NCBI GenBank assembly: GCA_016109435.1
Contig: JAEILR010000028.1
Span: 105,850-169,849, forward strand
DNA: 64,000 nucleotides
Reading direction: 5' to 3'
Origin: Methanomassiliicoccus sp.
Lineage (GTDB): Archaea > Thermoplasmatota > Thermoplasmata > Methanomassiliicoccales > Methanomassiliicoccaceae
Under the pieces are notes generated by a model. The model did no database searches. It had not been told where the DNA came from and saw nothing but the letters and a program-made list of their open reading frames with translations. The position numbers were made by a program, and so were the translations under genes. Positions 1 to 8,050 of the stretch are shown piece by piece. Numbering within the stretch: the first letter of the stretch is position 1; every line of letters starts with the position of its first letter.

Positions 1-792
1 CAGATCATCATCGATACCCTGGGCACGATGCGGTCGGAGGGGGTGGAAAGCCTGGTCCGCCTGGTGCTCAAGACCTCCTCCCACCTCCGCTACCGCTTCG
101 TGTTCGTGGCCAAGAAGTTCGGGGTCATCGACAAGGACGCCGACCACCGGCAGGTGAACTTCACCCGCCTGGCCGAGGCCTTCGAAGGTACGCCTCTGTT
201 CGAGGAGGCGGTCCGCCGGTCCCTGTGGGAGGACTTCGACGTGGAGGGCACCATGGCGGCGATGAAGCGCCTCGAGTCCGGGGAGACGACCCTCAAGGTG
301 ATGGGCCTGACGTCCATCGGCCGCGCCGGTCTGCAGCACTCCCGGGACCTCATCATGCCCCAGCGCGCCGACCACAGCATCCTCATGGCCCTCAAGAAGA
401 GGCTGGAGTCGGAGGTCATGAGCATGTCCTGCCTGAACTGCCAGGCCCAGTGGAGGCTGAAGCCCCAGGACGCCCCCGACCGCCTGGTATGCCCGCGCTG
501 CGGGGGCCAGATGATCGCCGCCCTCCTGCCGTACAACAAGCAGGACATCGGCCTGCTGAAGAAGGAGAAACCGACCGAGGAGGAGGCCAAGGAGATCCGC
601 AGGATGTACAAGAACGCCAGCCTGGTCCGGGAGCACGGCCGGAGGGCGATGCTGACCCTGGCCGGCAGGGGCATCGGGCCGGACACCGCGGACCGCGTCC
701 TTTCCTCGTTCTACGATGACGAGGACGAGTTCCTGAGGGACATCCTCAGCGCCGAGCTGACCTACGCCCGGACGAAAAGGTTCTGGGACTGA
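1..792 (+). CDS. Lhr-type ATP-dependent helicase, C-terminal fragment (5' end outside window)
   Basis: The reading frame is open from base 1, so this is the 3' part of a longer gene; the first internal ATG at 28 is not a convincing start. The 263 visible residues carry a four-cysteine zinc site (CLNCQ and CPRCGG) followed by a helical segment ending in YARTKRFWD, a tail I associate with archaeal Lhr-type superfamily 2 helicases. The helicase motor itself is off the window, so the family call rests on the C-terminal signature alone. Lhr proteins unwind DNA or RNA-DNA hybrids in repair. A second, much larger Lhr-like protein is encoded at 44075-49453. Another zinc-bearing nucleic-acid enzyme remains possible. 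Confidence 0.6.
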   Translation, partial: QIIIDTLGTMRSEGVESLVRLVLKTSSHLRYRFVFVAKKFGVIDKDADHRQVNFTRLAEAFEGTPLFEEAVRRSLWEDFDVEGTMAAMKRLESGETTLKVMGLTSIGRAGLQHSRDLIMPQRADHSILMALKKRLESEVMSMSCLNCQAQWRLKPQDAPDRLVCPRCGGQMIAALLPYNKQDIGLLKKEKPTEEEAKEIRRMYKNASLVREHGRRAMLTLAGRGIGPDTADRVLSSFYDDEDEFLRDILSAELTYARTKRFWD

Positions 793-1416
793 TCACACCC
801 GTCGGAACAGGTTCCTGACCACGCCGACGCCGGGTATGGTCGCCTCCACCCGATCGCCGTCCTGAAGGGCGCTCACGCCCTCCGGGGTGCCGGTGGCGAT
901 GATGTCCCCCGGCTCCAGGGTCATGAACCTCGAAATATAGACGACCAGCTTCTCGGGGGAGAACACCATGTCCGAGGTGTTGCCCCTCTGCCGGACCTCG
1001 CCGTTGACCCGCAGCTCCAGGTCGAGGTCGTGCACGTCCTTCACCCGGGACAGAGGCACCGGGCGGGACATCGGGGCGAAGGTGTCCATGCCTTTGGCCA
1101 GGGTCCAGGGGTTGCCTGCCCGGCGGGCGGCGGTCTGCATGTCCCTGGCGGTCACGTCGTTGAACACCGCGACGTGGGACACGTGCGACAGGGCATCCTC
1201 TTCCCTCACCCTGTGGGCCGAACGGCCGATGACCAGGGCGAGCTCCACCTCATGGTCGACGCGTCCGACGTCGGGGGCCTCGATGGTCTCCCCGTCCCCT
1301 ATGATGGCCGACGACGGCTTGAGGAACAGCATCGGCTCCGCGGGAGGGACGGACCTCATCTCCTCGGCATGGGCCCGGTAGTTCTGCCCGACGCACACTA
1401 TCTTGCAGTGCTGCAT
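793..1416 (-). CDS. fumarylacetoacetate hydrolase (FAH) family protein
   Basis: A 207-residue single-domain FAH fold enzyme, the short form typical of archaea. Family motifs are visible in order: VGQNYRAHAEE near the N-terminus, the metal-binding DHEVELALVIG, FNDVTARDMQ, KGMDTFAP and ATGTPEGV. FAH-family enzymes are metal-dependent hydrolases, decarboxylases or isomerases acting on 2-oxo acids such as acylpyruvates; the exact substrate cannot be read from sequence. The start codon follows the stop of the upstream 77-aa gene by six bases, with a GAGG site just before it, so the two are probably translationally coupled. Its stop abuts the convergent helicase gene end at 792. Confidence 0.9.
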   Translation of the reverse strand: MQHCKIVCVGQNYRAHAEEMRSVPPAEPMLFLKPSSAIIGDGETIEAPDVGRVDHEVELALVIGRSAHRVREEDALSHVSHVAVFNDVTARDMQTAARRAGNPWTLAKGMDTFAPMSRPVPLSRVKDVHDLDLELRVNGEVRQRGNTSDMVFSPEKLVVYISRFMTLEPGDIIATGTPEGVSALQDGDRVEATIPGVGVVRNLFRRV

Positions 1417-1422
1417 GCCGCC

Positions 1423-1656
1423 TCAGAGGTAATCGCTGACCGTCTGGAGCTTGAACAGGACCTGCTTCCCCCTGAGGGTCTGGTGCACCTTGTCGGCGAG
1501 GTAGATGGCATCCTCCACGGTCGCCTTGTTGCCCCACCGGTAGATGAAGTCATAGCTTCCGGTGGTCGGTTCGAAGCCCAGGCCGTGCAGGGCCTCCATG
1601 ACCTCGGACGGGCGGGAACCTTCGGTGCTGAAAGTGATCGTGAGGTAGGTGATCAT
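1423..1656 (-). CDS. small conserved-looking archaeal protein (77 aa), unknown function
   Basis: A compact 77-residue protein with no signal peptide or membrane segment. It starts with a beta-strand-like stretch (ITYLTITFS) and has regular alternation of strands and helices, suggesting a small alpha/beta fold, but I do not recognise a family. It is the first gene of a two-gene unit with the FAH protein, and a clear TATA box lies 27 bases upstream of its ATG. The arrangement implies a real gene. A role alongside the FAH enzyme is only inferred from position. Confidence 0.65.
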   Translation of the reverse strand: MITYLTITFSTEGSRPSEVMEALHGLGFEPTTGSYDFIYRWGNKATVEDAIYLADKVHQTLRGKQVLFKLQTVSDYL

Positions 1657-1677
1657 CGAACTCAGAACGGAACCATT

Positions 1678-1688
1678 GAATTTAAAGG
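1678..1688 (-). promoter_or_regulatory. TATA box for the 77-aa/FAH unit
   Basis: Minus-strand CCTTTAAATTC, centred about 27 bases upstream of the ATG at 1656. This spacing predicts a leaderless or nearly leaderless transcript. Confidence 0.55.
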
Positions 1689-1870
1689 ATTACTTCCACC
1701 GCTCCAGACACGCGGGTCCTGGGCGCAGGAGGGTCATCAAGAAGAAGAGGAAAAATTTATGGGAGCGGCGGATAAATAAACTGATTCGTTGGGGCTTTGA
1801 TACGGGGGGGTTCTCCGCTCCCTAATCCTCAGAGCGGTGCCGGGGTTATTAAAGAGCGGACCTCTGGCAA
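1689..1870. other. intergenic region with hairpin, possible terminator or small RNA
   Basis: A 180-bp region without a credible ORF between two minus-strand genes. It contains a perfect 6-bp inverted repeat (CCGCTC at 1815-1820, GAGCGG at 1832-1837), and on the minus strand a pyrimidine-rich tract near 1740-1760 that could end the rlmE transcript. On the plus strand an A/T-rich stretch (GGATAAATAAAC near 1770-1781) resembles a TATA box upstream of the hairpin. Nothing decides between a terminator region and a short RNA. Confidence 0.25.
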
Positions 1871-2521
1871 TCAATCCTGATTATCTGGATGGATATCTGC
1901 AGGTCCGGAGGTCGGGGCGCCGCCCTTGAACCCCTTGGCCACGATGTAGATCTCCGAGCTGCTGGAGCGGGAGGCCTTGGGGGAGTGCAGACGGACCGAG
2001 GAGAAGTCCTTGCGGACCTCGGCCAGGAACTCGTTGATCATGTCCCCCTCGAATATCTTCATGACCAGGGAGCCGCCGGGCCTGAGGGTCTGGCGCGCGA
2101 ACTCCAGGGCGTGGGCGCACAGGTCCACCGAGCGGGCGTGGTCCATGGAATAGCTCCCGCTGATGTTCGGCGACATATCCGATATGACCACGTCCGCCCT
2201 GCCGTCCAGCAGGGACCTCAGGGCCTCGACCGTCTCCGGCTTGGTCATGTCCCCCCGGATGGTCCGCACCCCTTCGATGGGATCAATGTGCTGGAGATCG
2301 ACCCCCACCACCTTTCCCTTGGGGCCCACCCTCTCCTTGGCGATCTGCAGCCAGCCCCCGGGGGCCGCGCCCAGGTCGACCACCGAGCCGCCCTCCTTGA
2401 AGATGTGGAACCGTTCGTCGATCTGGTGGAGCTTGAACGACGCGCGGGAGCGGTAGTTGAGCTGCTTGGCCTTGAGATAGTAGTAGTCCCGCTTGCGTTC
2501 GTTGAGCCAGCGCTTGCTCAT
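1871..2521 (-). CDS. rlmE: 23S rRNA (uridine-2'-O-)-methyltransferase RlmE/FtsJ family
   Basis: A SAM-dependent 2'-O-methyltransferase that modifies ribose in the large-subunit rRNA. I chose the ATG at 2521 (216 aa, MSKRWLNERKRDYY) because family members begin near this motif; an upstream ATG at 2587 would add 22 unusual residues. The SAM-binding loop VVDLGAAPGGW and the K-D-K-E catalytic tetrad are visible: K in RASFKLHQ, D in SDMSPN, K in VMKIFEG and E in SSSEIYIVAKGFK. The gene is divergent from purM. Length and motifs fit the family well; the ~20-residue C-terminal tail is variable. Confidence 0.93.
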   Translation of the reverse strand: MSKRWLNERKRDYYYLKAKQLNYRSRASFKLHQIDERFHIFKEGGSVVDLGAAPGGWLQIAKERVGPKGKVVGVDLQHIDPIEGVRTIRGDMTKPETVEALRSLLDGRADVVISDMSPNISGSYSMDHARSVDLCAHALEFARQTLRPGGSLVMKIFEGDMINEFLAEVRKDFSSVRLHSPKASRSSSSEIYIVAKGFKGGAPTSGPADIHPDNQD

Positions 2522-2611
2522 CGACCGCTCTATCCTCCTCCCGGCCTTAAATGTTATGACCCCAGGCGGGAAAAGGTTTGAAGTCAAGGAGCGATTACCG
2601 TAACGGTCAGC

Positions 2612-3643
2612 ATGTCCTGCAGCAGAAAGCCCATGACCTACGCCCAGGCGGGAGTGAACATCGACGCCAAGTCCCAGGCCATAGAGGCACTGGTGAAGCA
2701 GCTGACCTTCCGACGTTCAGGGAAGGTCAAGATGATCGACCTTCCCGGCCAGTTCACCGGTCTCATCGACTTCGGGGAGATGGCGCTGACGCTGTGCACC
2801 GACGGCGTGGGGACCAAGCTGTTGATCGCCAGGGCCCTGGAGAAGTGGGACACGGTGGGGATCGACTGCGTGGCCATGAACGTCAACGACACCATCTGCG
2901 TGGGGGCCGAGCCCATATCCTTCGTCGACTACATGGCCATCAGGGAGCCGGACCCCCCGCTGATGGAGCAGGTGGGCATCGGGCTGAACCGCGGATGCGA
3001 ACTGGCCAACTGCGACCTGGTTGGCGGGGAGGTCGCCGTGCTCCCGGAGATCATGAAGGAGGTGGACCTCTCCGGCTGCTGCCTGGGCATGGTGCGCAAG
3101 GACCGCATCATCGACGGCTCCAAGGTCGCCCCCGGCGATGTGGTGGTCGGCCTGCCCTCCTCCGGCGTCCACTCCAACGGCCTCACCCTCGCCAGGAAGG
3201 TCCTGGAGAGGAACGAGGTGGACTGGGACGAGAAGTTCCCCAAGCTCGGCACCACCATCGGCCTGGAGCTCCTCACGCCCACCGAGATCTACGTCCGCAA
3301 GGTGCTGGAGATCGTCGCGAAGTGCCAAGTGCATGGCATGATCGACGTCACCGGCGGCGGCCTGCGCAACTTCCTGCGGCTGCGCCATGGGGTGGGCATC
3401 TCCATCGATGACCCCATGCCCGTGCCCCCCATATTCAAGGTGCTGGAGGACCTCGGCTCGGTGGAGCGGTCGGAGATGTACCAGACCTTCAACATGGGCA
3501 TGGGCTTCGCTCTTGTCTGCCCCCCCGAGGACGCCAGGAAGGCGGTGTCCGTCTACGGGGAAGGCGCTCGGATCGTGGGCTCGGTGGTGGAGGGGAGCGG
3601 CGTTTCCGTTCCCTCGCTGGGGCTGAGGTACGAGAAGTACTGA
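2612..3643 (+). CDS. purM: phosphoribosylformylglycinamidine cyclo-ligase
   Basis: The 343-residue AIR synthetase of purine biosynthesis, which closes the imidazole ring of FGAM using ATP to give AIR. Conserved elements include MTYAQAGVNIDAK near the N-terminus, TDGVGTKLLIA, GIDCVAMNVNDTICVGAEP, NCDLVGGEVA, LPSSGVHSNGLTLAR, VTGGGLRNFLRL and FNMGMGF. The family core begins at the second ATG (2633, MTYAQAG), so the first seven residues may not be translated; no strong ribosome binding site distinguishes the two. The length is normal and no domain is missing. The gene appears to be transcribed alone, divergently from rlmE. Confidence 0.95.
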   Translation: MSCSRKPMTYAQAGVNIDAKSQAIEALVKQLTFRRSGKVKMIDLPGQFTGLIDFGEMALTLCTDGVGTKLLIARALEKWDTVGIDCVAMNVNDTICVGAEPISFVDYMAIREPDPPLMEQVGIGLNRGCELANCDLVGGEVAVLPEIMKEVDLSGCCLGMVRKDRIIDGSKVAPGDVVVGLPSSGVHSNGLTLARKVLERNEVDWDEKFPKLGTTIGLELLTPTEIYVRKVLEIVAKCQVHGMIDVTGGGLRNFLRLRHGVGISIDDPMPVPPIFKVLEDLGSVERSEMYQTFNMGMGFALVCPPEDARKAVSVYGEGARIVGSVVEGSGVSVPSLGLRYEKY

Positions 3644-3646
3644 GCC

Positions 3647-5458
3647 TCAGGCCATTCCGTTCCCGCCGTTGGGAGGGGCCCTGCGCCATTCCCACACCGA
3701 GCCGAGGGACCGCATGAGCTGGGGGTTACCGTCCGGCGCAGACCCGATACGGCCCTCCAATGCCTCGCTGATCGACCCCATGAGCTGAGGGTTGGCTATA
3801 TCCGAGGGGTGTTCGCGGCGGCCTTCCAACTTGTCGCTTATCGACCCCAGGAGCTGGGGGTTGGCAATATCGGCATTTGAGGCCAGTTCACCCATGGGCA
3901 CCCCATTCTCCAGGGCGGACGGGCCGGGGGCCTCCTGAACCTCCTGGGGCGATCCCCTCAGCGCGCCGCGACCCCCTGAGCGCCGGCCCCGGGGAGGCCT
4001 CCGGCGGACGTAGGCCAGCAGCGAGATGGCCAGGGCATTGGGCACCAGGATGGGGAGCCATTCCACCGAGGTGCCGCTCCTGAACTTCGCCGTCCTATCC
4101 AGCAGGGTCAGTTCGTGGTCCCCGTCCTCCATGTCCGCGACGGTGAAGGTTACGGTCCGGCCCTCGCCGGCCTCCAGGACCACCACGACGGTGGACCTCG
4201 CCGCCCCGTCCACCAGGAGTTCCACGCTGTAGATCCCCGAGGTGTTCCCAAGGTTGGTGACAGTGGCGGTGACCGTGACCGACCGACCCCTGGTGGTGGA
4301 CAGGGCGATGGGCCACCCGTTCTTCTGGACCGTCAATTGTATGTCCAGGTTCCTGGCGCTGAGCGGGGAAGTGTCGTCATCGGCCGGGGCGGCGAACACC
4401 GCCAATGTCCCCGTGCCGTTGACCGATCCCTCCGCAGACCACCTGGACAGGTTCCACGACGCCGCGGGGAGGCGGGACCAGGCACCATCGGCCAGCCGGT
4501 GCACTCCCATCGGCAGATAGCCAGCGGGGACCGAGGCCGCGTTCACCCCCAGGACCACGGTGGCGGGCGTGGAGAACATGACCTCCGTCGGGGCCCCGTC
4601 GGCGAGGCGTCCCTGCAGCATGTAGGTCGGTCCAAGCTTGACCGTGCCTGCCGGACCGTCGATGTCCGGCCCTTCGATGACCGAAAGGACCAGGCGGGAC
4701 GGCACGTTGCCCTCGACATCGATGATCCTGGTGCCCGCGGCGACCCTCAGATGATGGATGCCCAGGGGATCGACGGCGTCCACGGCGTGCTGCACCACCC
4801 CGGTGCTGTCGGTTTCCATCGCCGTCTGCCAGCCCAGCATGTCGATGGTGACATACCTGTAGCTCACGGCCGGCGGCGGAGCGTCGGTGAGCATGTAGCT
4901 GATATCGAAGCTGAGGCCGTCACCCTGGGCATCGTTCTGCGGTGCTCCGGTCTCCACGAACTCCCATGTCCAGTACATCGTGGCGGCCGCTCCGGCGCCG
5001 ATGGGGCCGATGACCAGCTGCCCCCGGTCGGACGGCGAGGCGGGGAACCGGTCGATGGCCGCGGGAAGCTCCATGGTGGTGCGCAGCCCCTCCGCGGCCA
5101 GACCGAAGCGCATGTATTCGATCAGGGCGGCCCCGTCGTTCCCCTGATCGGTGGCCTGCACCCCGCTTATCCATATCCTCAAGTACGCGGGGGAGGTGCC
5201 TCCGTTGCGGACCTCCACCGCCTCGGTGCCCCGGTCGCCGGGCTGGAGCGAGGAGATCGACCACGGCAGGCTGCCGTGGTCCCCCATCGCCAGGTCTACG
5301 GGGGCATCGGACCCCTGGACGGTGGGGGTCGGAAGGAGGGCGAGGACGAGGAAGGCGATGACGATCGTCCCGGCGACCCTTAGGCGCGATAGTATATCCG
5401 CACCTCCTGCAGCTGCGGCGTGACCGCCGGGTCGGAGGTGGTGAAGGTCGCGCGCCAT
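3647..5458 (-). CDS. membrane-anchored surface protein with fibre-subunit-like ectodomain and repeated cytoplasmic tail
   Basis: A 603-residue last gene of the TasA/SipW-like operon. An N-terminal hydrophobic segment (residues ~25-46) is followed by a beta-rich domain resembling TasA/camelysin proteins (LQPGDRGTEAVEVRNGGTSPAYLRIWISG), then a CARDB/Ig-like domain (TATVTNLGNTSG) and a second hydrophobic span near residue 470 (LPILVPNALAISLLAYV) with arginines on its C-terminal side, so the tail should be cytoplasmic. That tail carries three repeats. The only in-frame start that keeps the signal segment is the ATG at 5458, which overlaps the upstream gene by 79 bp; no ATG, GTG or TTG is available nearer its stop. 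Probably a cell-surface anchor or accessory component of the fibre. Confidence 0.6.
   Translation of the reverse strand: MARDLHHLRPGGHAAAAGGADILSRLRVAGTIVIAFLVLALLPTPTVQGSDAPVDLAMGDHGSLPWSISSLQPGDRGTEAVEVRNGGTSPAYLRIWISGVQATDQGNDGAALIEYMRFGLAAEGLRTTMELPAAIDRFPASPSDRGQLVIGPIGAGAAATMYWTWEFVETGAPQNDAQGDGLSFDISYMLTDAPPPAVSYRYVTIDMLGWQTAMETDSTGVVQHAVDAVDPLGIHHLRVAAGTRIIDVEGNVPSRLVLSVIEGPDIDGPAGTVKLGPTYMLQGRLADGAPTEVMFSTPATVVLGVNAASVPAGYLPMGVHRLADGAWSRLPAASWNLSRWSAEGSVNGTGTLAVFAAPADDDTSPLSARNLDIQLTVQKNGWPIALSTTRGRSVTVTATVTNLGNTSGIYSVELLVDGAARSTVVVVLEAGEGRTVTFTVADMEDGDHELTLLDRTAKFRSGTSVEWLPILVPNALAISLLAYVRRRPPRGRRSGGRGALRGSPQEVQEAPGPSALENGVPMGELASNADIANPQLLGSISDKLEGRREHPSDIANPQLMGSISEALEGRIGSAPDGNPQLMRSLGSVWEWRRAPPNGGNGMA
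3680..3880 (-). repeat. three tandem ~22-residue repeats in a cytoplasmic tail
   Basis: Three in-frame copies spaced 66-68 bp apart, recognisable on the plus strand as related tgagctg.gggttg segments near 3715, 3781 and 3849. The encoded unit is (D/N)-x-A-N-P-Q-L-(L/M)-G-S-I-S-x-x-L-E-G-R; the last copy is degenerate (GNPQLMRSLGS). Repeat copies 1 and 2 are the most alike. Confidence 0.8.
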
Positions 5459-6744
5459 TGCACGTATCTCCCGGTGAGGGCGCTCATCGTACCCGAGCTA
5501 CCCGAACCTAAGAGCTGCCATGTCCCGCTGGGAGCGCCGCCCGACAGCGAGGCCGAGGACCGCACTTCCAGAGTGAGGGCGGTGGACGCGGGGATCGAAC
5601 GATCCCAGAACGCCTGGATGTACTTCGCCCCGGCCACGTTGGTATCGAAGGTCGACGAGGTGAAGGACCCGGAGAGCTGGTAGCCGGTCCGCACGGCCGG
5701 CACGTAGACCAGGCACCCGCCGGTGGTCACGGCCGCCGGGACGTCGTTCCGCGAGGTCCAGGTGTTCGAGCTGGGGCTGTAGGCATAAAATGACCTCGCT
5801 CCGCCCCCAGGGGCGGCGAAGATCGTGGTCGCGCCATCACAGGCCATGCCTCCGCCGTTGCCCAGGCTCTGTCCGGTCACGCGGGCATGGGTGGTCCACG
5901 AGGTCGTGGCCGGGTTGTAGCTTTCCAGCCTCCAGTTGCTGTTGACATTGTAGGAGCAGTAGGGGCGACCGTTCGGTCCGATCACCATGTCCGAGCCGGC
6001 GGTGATGGCTCCCCTCGATACAGAGATGGTGGCCCAGGCACCAGTACCGATGGTGTACCTCCAGACGGTCGTATAGCCACCTCCCCGGGCAACGTACAAC
6101 GCCCCGTTGCTGACGATCATGGACGCACCCGTGGATACCGTCTGGGGAGTGAGCGTCAGGTCGTCCCAAAGGCCGGTGGCCGGATCGAGCGTCCAGATCG
6201 TCCGGACGGATGACCCGCAGAGCACATAGATGTAGGTCCCGTCCCAGGCCAGGTCCCCCCCGTTCCCGATCGCCGAGGGCGTGTTGTTGAACAGGGACCA
6301 GGTGTTGAGGACGACGTCATACCGGTACAGGGCGGTGCTCGAGCTCCCCACCAGGGCGTACACGTACCTTATGCCGTCACAGGCCATGGACGAACCGCTG
6401 TAGACGTACACGGGGATCGAGGCCATCGCCGCCCACGTGTTCGCGGTGATATTGTACCGGTAGAACGATCTTGACGTTCCGCCTGCCAGAGCGTAGACGC
6501 CGGGGTCCTTGAAGGCGGCCCCGAGGACCACGCTTCCGGGGGCGGAGGTCACATCCGTCCGGCTCAACCCTCCCGCCTGGAAGTCGGTGAGGGAGGTCTG
6601 CGTCCAGACATTGGGCACGTAGCCGGTGGCGGTGTTCCCGAGGGACACCTCCCGGTCGACGTAGCTGCATCCTATGTCCGACGCGGCCATCGATGCTATC
6701 ACTAGAAGGGTGACGACCAGCATCCAGCCGCTGGACCCCTTCAC
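5380..6744 (-). CDS. secreted kelch/beta-propeller-like protein
   Basis: A 454-residue secreted protein with an N-terminal hydrophobic signal (SSGWMLVVTLLVIASMAA). From residue ~70 to 340 it shows repeated segments with the pattern of kelch or galactose-oxidase-type propeller blades: a GG or GS pair, an aromatic-rich strand such as SFYRYNITANTWAAM, SLYRYDVVLNTWSLF-like repeats, and YSPSSNTWTSR. The C-terminal ~100 residues form a separate beta domain (TSSTFDTNVAGAKYIQAFWDR to EVRIYYRA) often seen at the end of archaeal surface proteins. The start overlaps the stop of the signal peptidase gene by four bases (ATGA), indicating coupling. A role in fibre assembly or adhesion is inferred from the operon only. 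Confidence 0.7.
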   Translation of the reverse strand: MKGSSGWMLVVTLLVIASMAASDIGCSYVDREVSLGNTATGYVPNVWTQTSLTDFQAGGLSRTDVTSAPGSVVLGAAFKDPGVYALAGGTSRSFYRYNITANTWAAMASIPVYVYSGSSMACDGIRYVYALVGSSSTALYRYDVVLNTWSLFNNTPSAIGNGGDLAWDGTYIYVLCGSSVRTIWTLDPATGLWDDLTLTPQTVSTGASMIVSNGALYVARGGGYTTVWRYTIGTGAWATISVSRGAITAGSDMVIGPNGRPYCSYNVNSNWRLESYNPATTSWTTHARVTGQSLGNGGGMACDGATTIFAAPGGGARSFYAYSPSSNTWTSRNDVPAAVTTGGCLVYVPAVRTGYQLSGSFTSSTFDTNVAGAKYIQAFWDRSIPASTALTLEVRSSASLSGGAPSGTWQLLGSGSSGTMSALTGRYVQWRATFTTSDPAVTPQLQEVRIYYRA

Positions 6745-7238
6745 CGCCTCCCCTCCCCGCGGTCCTCGTTCTTCTTCGACCTCTTCTCCTCACCCCCCGC
6801 CACCAGCACGAGCAGGGCGAGGAGGATGATGAGGGCCCAGCCGAACGGGCTTTTCAAAAAGGATATTACGTGCCCCAGGTAGGGGACGTCCAGAACGACC
6901 TTGCCCAGAACATCCCCGTAGGCGACGGGAGAGGGGTCCGGCCCCTCGTTGGCGTCGCCCCTGGTGACGAAGGCCCCGTCGTCCCTGTCCACGCTGACCA
7001 CGCGGTGGCACACCAGGGCTCCTTCGGAACGGAAGGAGATCACATCCCCCGCCTCGATATCGCCGGGGTCCGCAGGCGAGGTCACTACAAGATCGCCCAC
7101 CCCGATGGATGGGGACATGCTGCCGGTCTGGACGACGTCCAGCCTCCACCCGAAGGCGGGGGCCAGGACGCCGGCCAGGGCCAGAGCTAGGAGCACGGCG
7201 AGAACCGCCGTCCCTAGCTGACCTGGCCTCGGTTTCAA
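6741..7238 (-). CDS. sipW: signal peptidase I of the SipW/ER type
   Basis: A 165-residue membrane peptidase. A first membrane segment (residues 8-30) precedes the catalytic box VVQTGSMSPSIGVGDLVV with the nucleophile serine; the second box contains CHRVVSVD, with histidine in place of the bacterial lysine, as in ER, archaeal and SipW enzymes, and GDANEGPD supplies the conserved aspartate. A second membrane span is near residues 130-150, followed by a charged cytoplasmic tail. Translation starts at a TTG preceded by AGGAGG six bases upstream. Its position directly after a TasA-like gene mirrors bacterial tapA-sipW-tasA operons, so I infer it processes the adjacent fibre proteins. Confidence 0.85.
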   Translation of the reverse strand: MKPRPGQLGTAVLAVLLALALAGVLAPAFGWRLDVVQTGSMSPSIGVGDLVVTSPADPGDIEAGDVISFRSEGALVCHRVVSVDRDDGAFVTRGDANEGPDPSPVAYGDVLGKVVLDVPYLGHVISFLKSPFGWALIILLALLVLVAGGEEKRSKKNEDRGEGRR

Positions 7239-7295
7239 TCGATTCCTCCTGCTATCTGTTCCCTTCCCGGCTACCGTGTTCGAAGCTCAGATCGA

Positions 7296-7880
7296 TCACG
7301 GGGTCTGGGTCAGGGTGTACTGGATGCTGAAGGTGCAGACATCGGCCATGATATTGTTGCCCACGGTGGTGGGGATATCATAGTACACGCTGACCTCGAG
7401 CGAACCGCCGGCAGCGAGGCTGCCCATATCCCAGTCGCTGGTGACGGCAGGGTGGTTGTTGAAGTACAGGGTCTCTCCCGAGTCGTACTGGCCGTTGGCG
7501 TTGGCATCACGGTAGATGGTGATCGTCATGGCCGCGCCGAGCTCCCCATTGTCGGCGCCGGAGGCGATCTCAGGCTCGGGGGTGCTCCCGCCGCTGTTGC
7601 TCACCGCGCTGATCTTGCCGACCAGGGTGCCGCCGATGGTGCCGGCGTTGGAGACGGTCATCTTGGCGTTGCCGTGGGACCCGGGGGCCAGGTTGGTGGC
7701 GGTGAACGTGGCCGGCACCGGGTCGTCAACGCCATTGATCTTGAGGTCCAGCGTACCGGCGGTGAACGAATTGCCGGGGCTGGTCTCGCTGTCGTTGAAG
7801 TACGCGTATATCATGCCGCTGCTGAACACAGCGGCCATGGCTAGCACGATGACTGCGATTGCTGCTCTCTTCTTGACCAT
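7296..7880 (-). CDS. TasA/camelysin-like fibre subunit with SipW-type signal peptide
   Basis: First gene of the surface-fibre operon; 194 residues from the ATG at 7880 (MVKKRAAIAV). Two in-frame ATGs upstream (7910, 7895) add basic leader residues only. The signal region ends in the SipW-dependent pattern with AYFNDSET followed by SFTAGTLDLKI, the hallmark of TasA and CalY proteins. The mature domain is beta-rich with an acidic loop YRDANANGQYDSGE that resembles a calcium-binding site. TasA forms biofilm fibres in Bacillus, and related archaeal bundling pili have been described in Pyrobaculum. By family and context this is a probable extracellular filament subunit processed by the neighbouring SipW-like peptidase. 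Confidence 0.78.
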   Translation of the reverse strand: MVKKRAAIAVIVLAMAAVFSSGMIYAYFNDSETSPGNSFTAGTLDLKINGVDDPVPATFTATNLAPGSHGNAKMTVSNAGTIGGTLVGKISAVSNSGGSTPEPEIASGADNGELGAAMTITIYRDANANGQYDSGETLYFNNHPAVTSDWDMGSLAAGGSLEVSVYYDIPTTVGNNIMADVCTFSIQYTLTQTP

Positions 7881-7949
7881 TTTTACATCCCTCATCCCAG
7901 GGAGCCACATGCTCCTTTTCTCCGTACTGGGAATGATGGTGTAATTTTC

Positions 7950-7962
7950 TCAGATTATAATC
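7950..7962 (-). promoter_or_regulatory. candidate TATA box of the fibre operon
   Basis: Minus-strand GGATTATAATCTG lies 70-80 bases upstream of the ATG at 7880; a second candidate (TCTTATAATTATC) lies at about 7985-7997. The whole 7930-8030 stretch is much richer in A and T than its surroundings, as expected for a regulated promoter region. Confidence 0.4.
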
Positions 7963-8050
7963 CTTAGCGTATGGGTTTTTTCCTTTGATAATTATAAGAA
8001 TATCGAATGATAATACTAAGATCATTAGCCGGTCCGTTTACCCAGACCCG

